This document shows positions 4,839 through 6,939 of a stretch of DNA of 6,939 bases, piece by piece (positions within the stretch are counted from its first letter, which is position 1; each line of letters begins with the position of its first letter). Position numbers and translations under genes: made by a program. This DNA comes from Spirochaetaceae bacterium (GTDB lineage: Bacteria; Spirochaetota; Spirochaetia; DSM-27196; SLAA01), in NCBI GenBank assembly GCA_003564775.1, contig PXEI01000322.1:1-6939 (forward strand), written 5' to 3'. The notes under the pieces were generated by a model, which was not told the origin of the DNA, did no database searches, and worked only from the letters and a program-made list of their open reading frames with translations.

Positions 4839-6939
4839 GATTGATCCTTAGACGCCTTCTTCTCCTCTTTCTTGTCTGAAAGCGGAGCGCCAAGTTTTTT
4901 GGCAACTTCTTTCATTTCAAAGACCTCAATGATGTCACCCTGTTTGAGGTCGGTGAACTTTTCAATTCCCACACCACACTCGTATCCCGAGTCTACTTCG
5001 CGGGCATCGTCTTTGAAACGCCTGAGTGAGGAAATCTTCCCCGTGTGCAGCTCTATGCCGTCTCGGATTACATGGGCCATGGCTCCACGTCGTACCTTGC
5101 CGCTGGTCACATAACACCCTGCAATGACGCCGATCTTTGGCACCTTGAAAGTCTCACGAACCTCGACAGTTCCGAGAGCTTCTTCCTTAAGGTCGGGTGA
5201 CAACATTCCTTCCATCGCAGACCGGATATCCTCCACTGCATCGTAGATGATGTTGTACTTGCGAATCTCTACCTTTTCTTGTTCAGCAACTGCCTGTGCA
5301 CGTGGTGTCGGTCGCACATGAAACCCGACAATAATGGCATTGGAAGCCGCAGCAAGCATAACGTCGTTTTCGTTAATTGCACCGGCCGAGCTGTGAATTG
5401 CTACAAGACGAATCTCGGCCGTCGAAAGCCTTTCCAGTGTCGACTGGAGCGCCTCGACAGAACCGTGAACATCACCCTTTATGATGACCTTAAGCTCTTG
5501 AATTGCGCCAGCTTGAATGCTGTCGTAGAGGTTGTCGAGCGTAATTTTCTTGACGTTCTTTGCCTCTTCAACCTTGCGAAGCTCCTGCCGTTTATTGCCG
5601 ATCTGGCGGGCGTATTTCTCGCTTTCGGTTACCTGGAATGGATTGCCAGCATCCGGCACACCGGTACAGCCAAGAATCTCAACAGGCATTGACGGTGTTG
5701 CCTCGTCAACTCGCTCGCCGCGGTCGTTGAACATGGCTCGGATCTTTCCTGGAAAAATACCAGCAATAAAACTGTCACCGATGCGCAGTGTTCCGCGTTC
5801 AATAAGCACGGTTGAAACGGTTCCGCGACCTGGATCAATGCGTGACTCAACGACTTTACCTTCGGCCGGTGCGTCGTGATTGGCTTTGAGTTCCATCACC
5901 TCGGTTTGGAGCATAATGGTTTCAAGAAGCTCGTCGATACCTTCTCGCTTAAGAGCCGAAATTTCACAGTAGAGAGTTGACCCACCCCATGCTTCAGGAA
6001 TGAGATTATGCTCCGAAAGCTGTTGCTTGACGCGATCCGGATTCGCTTCAGGGAGGTCGATCTTGTTAATAGCGACGATTATTGGGACGTCCGCGTCACG
6101 AGCATGGTTTATGGCCTCTATGGTTTGAGGCATTACACCGTCGTTTGCCGCAACAACGAGAATAACAAAGTCGGTTACCTGTGCACCACGCGAACGCATA
6201 AGGGTAAAGGCTTCATGTCCCGGTGTATCAAGGAAGGTAAGCTTTCCGTGTGGCGTTACGACCTGGTAGGCGCCAATATGCTGTGTGATACCACCAGACT
6301 CACCAGCAACCACGTCGGTGGTACGGATTGCGTCAAGTAGCTTGGTTTTACCATGGTCAACGTGGCCCATTACCGTGATGATTGGTGAGCGTGGCTTGAG
6401 GTCGGACTCTTCATCCTTTGGTGTTTCTATCAAGGTCTCGTCGTACAGAGAAACAATGCGAACCTTACAGTCGTACTCCGCTGCCAGAATTTCCGCCGTC
6501 TCGGCATCGATCTGCTGGTTGATGGTGACCATCATGCCCATGGACATGAGCTTTCCAATGAGATCCGAGGCTTTGAGATTCATTTTTCGAGCAAGATCCG
6601 ATACCGTAATGACCTCCATGATGTCGATTTCCTTCGGCACCGGGTTGACCTTGGGTATAGGTTTCTTGTTCTTGAAGCTAATCTGCTTCTCTTGGTAACG
6701 GTCCTTCTTGTAGTTGTCGCCCTTTCGGCCTCGTCCTCGTGGTGGACGCTTCTGTTGCGCACCACGATCTGTCGGAGAAGGAGGTGCGCCGCTGCCGCCA
6801 CCGGTACCGCCACGAGGGCCACCTGGGCCACCCGGACCACGACCACCTGGGCCTGGCGGTCTTCCTGGACCGGATCCGCCCGGCCTACCTGGACCACCTG
6901 GTCTTCCAGGGCCGGAGCCACCTGGGCGGAAACCACCGG
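4835..6939 (-). CDS. infB: Translation initiation factor IF2 (5' end outside window)
   Basis: IF2 is the GTPase that brings fMet-tRNA to the 30S subunit and promotes 50S joining. About 700 codons are visible; the frame stays open to the right edge, so the N-terminus is missing. First comes a Gly/Pro/Arg-rich linker (6788-6939), then a basic stretch, then the IF2N domain (about 6613-6460, starting ITVSDLARKMN). The G domain shows G1 GHVDHGKT (6344-6367), a G2-region GGITQHIGAY, G3 DTPGHE (from 6229), G4 NKID (6056-6067) and G5 SAL (from 5959). Domain II follows, then domain III with IIVGFHVRPTP, and the fMet-tRNA-binding C2 region (about 5130-4910, VIAGCYVTSGKVRRG to GDIIEVFE). The tail is lysine/glutamate-rich. 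The TGA stop overlaps the rbfA ATG as ATGA. Every GTPase motif is intact, so the protein should be functional. The GTG at 6640 is an internal codon of this frame, not the gene start. Confidence 0.98.
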   Translation of the reverse strand, partial: GGFRPGGSGPGRPGGPGRPGGSGPGRPPGPGGRGPGGPGGPRGGTGGGSGAPPSPTDRGAQQKRPPRGRGRKGDNYKKDRYQEKQISFKNKKPIPKVNPVPKEIDIMEVITVSDLARKMNLKASDLIGKLMSMGMMVTINQQIDAETAEILAAEYDCKVRIVSLYDETLIETPKDEESDLKPRSPIITVMGHVDHGKTKLLDAIRTTDVVAGESGGITQHIGAYQVVTPHGKLTFLDTPGHEAFTLMRSRGAQVTDFVILVVAANDGVMPQTIEAINHARDADVPIIVAINKIDLPEANPDRVKQQLSEHNLIPEAWGGSTLYCEISALKREGIDELLETIMLQTEVMELKANHDAPAEGKVVESRIDPGRGTVSTVLIERGTLRIGDSFIAGIFPGKIRAMFNDRGERVDEATPSMPVEILGCTGVPDAGNPFQVTESEKYARQIGNKRQELRKVEEAKNVKKITLDNLYDSIQAGAIQELKVIIKGDVHGSVEALQSTLERLSTAEIRLVAIHSSAGAINENDVMLAAASNAIIVGFHVRPTPRAQAVAEQEKVEIRKYNIIYDAVEDIRSAMEGMLSPDLKEEALGTVEVRETFKVPKIGVIAGCYVTSGKVRRGAMAHVIRDGIELHTGKISSLRRFKDDAREVDSGYECGVGIEKFTDLKQGDIIEVFEMKEVAKKLGAPLSDKKEEKKASKDQS
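4845..4850 (-). promoter_or_regulatory. rbfA ribosome binding site inside infB
   Basis: TAAGGA lies six bases upstream of the rbfA ATG and is wholly inside the last codons of infB. The start and the infB stop share bases (ATGA), so terminating IF2 ribosomes could restart directly on rbfA. Confidence 0.75.
6617..6652 (-). promoter_or_regulatory. Possible internal translation start for a shorter IF2 form
   Basis: Just before the IF2N domain, two in-frame start codons each have a Shine-Dalgarno-like sequence. The GTG at 6640 has AAGG at 6649-6652 (8-base spacer). The ATG at 6619 has AAGGAA at 6629-6634 (9-base spacer). Internal initiation giving shorter IF2 forms is established for Escherichia coli. 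A start here would remove the linker and leave all conserved domains. AAG and GAA codons are common in basic/acidic segments, so chance matches are quite possible. Confidence 0.25.
6788..6939 (-). repeat. Gly/Pro/Arg-rich repetitive linker in IF2
   Basis: This coding stretch is made almost only of Gly, Pro, Arg and Ser, with degenerate units such as RPGGSGPGRP occurring twice (about 6911-6925 through 6862-6885) and variants such as GPGGRGPGGPGG. The DNA repeats imperfectly and the third codon positions vary, so the composition appears to be kept at protein level. It continues past the right edge. The segment is expected to be disordered and joins the unseen IF2 N-terminus to the IF2N domain. 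Its coding strand is rich in GG doublets. Confidence 0.85.

Larger units (their letters stand above)
1..6939 (-). other. Seven-gene polycistronic unit infB-rbfA-truB-ribF-rpsO-pnp-dut
   Basis: All seven genes run on the minus strand, with junctions of -4, -4, -4, +4, +11 and either +1 or -29 bases. No junction has room for a stem-loop terminator or a full promoter, so single-transcript expression with translational coupling is the simplest reading. The order is the widespread translation/RNA-processing cluster that normally follows nusA. Both ends are open: infB continues past base 6939 and dut past base 1, so the operon promoter and terminator are not in the window. Promoters hidden inside coding sequence cannot be excluded by eye. 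Confidence 0.85.

Noticed and set aside
5279..5692. A 137-codon plus-strand open frame opposite infB, and a second one of equal length at 6285-6698.
   Set aside because: Both are opposite well-conserved IF2 codons, the products look like random shadow translations, and no ribosome binding site or family motif is visible.
6640..6640. GTG at 6640 as the true start of infB.
   Set aside because: The frame is open upstream to the window edge and encodes the basic and Gly/Pro-rich linker typical of IF2, so this is an internal codon.
6788..6939. A G-quadruplex on the coding strand of the IF2 linker.
   Set aside because: The tract is mostly GG doublets with at most isolated GGG, so only weak two-layer structures are possible. 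Gly codon usage explains the pattern.

Overview
The window is one bacterial transcription unit read entirely on the minus strand, with no unoccupied DNA longer than 11 bases. In transcription order (right to left) it holds infB (initiation factor IF2, N-terminus beyond the right edge), rbfA (30S maturation factor), truB (tRNA pseudouridine-55 synthase), ribF (FAD synthetase with an eroded flavokinase domain), rpsO (ribosomal protein uS15), pnp (polynucleotide phosphorylase) and dut (dUTPase, C-terminus beyond the left edge). All seven were identified by reading family motifs in the translations.

The layout is extremely compact. infB/rbfA, rbfA/truB and truB/ribF each share a 4-base stop/start overlap (ATGA, TTGA and GTGA respectively). 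ribF/rpsO are 4 bases apart and rpsO/pnp 11 bases apart. dut begins either 1 base after the pnp stop or, as I prefer, at a GTG inside the end of pnp. I see no internal promoter, terminator, RNA gene, mobile element or CRISPR array.

The order infB-rbfA-truB-ribF-rpsO-pnp is the conserved bacterial translation/RNA-processing cluster, usually headed by nusA, which would lie off the right edge. The genes act together in initiation (IF2, S15), 30S assembly (RbfA, S15), tRNA modification (TruB) and RNA turnover (PNPase). RibF and Dut are metabolic passengers supplying FAD and clearing dUTP.

The GC content looks close to 50%. The Gly/Pro/Arg-rich IF2 linker, the TruB motif GTLDKFASG and the gene order make me think of a spirochaete (Treponema/Spirochaeta relatives). 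That is recall-based inference, not proof. This is a core housekeeping region. The most interesting points are the shortened, motif-poor riboflavin kinase half of RibF, the very short rpsO-pnp junction, and the ambiguous dut start. I found no sign of a wholly new system.
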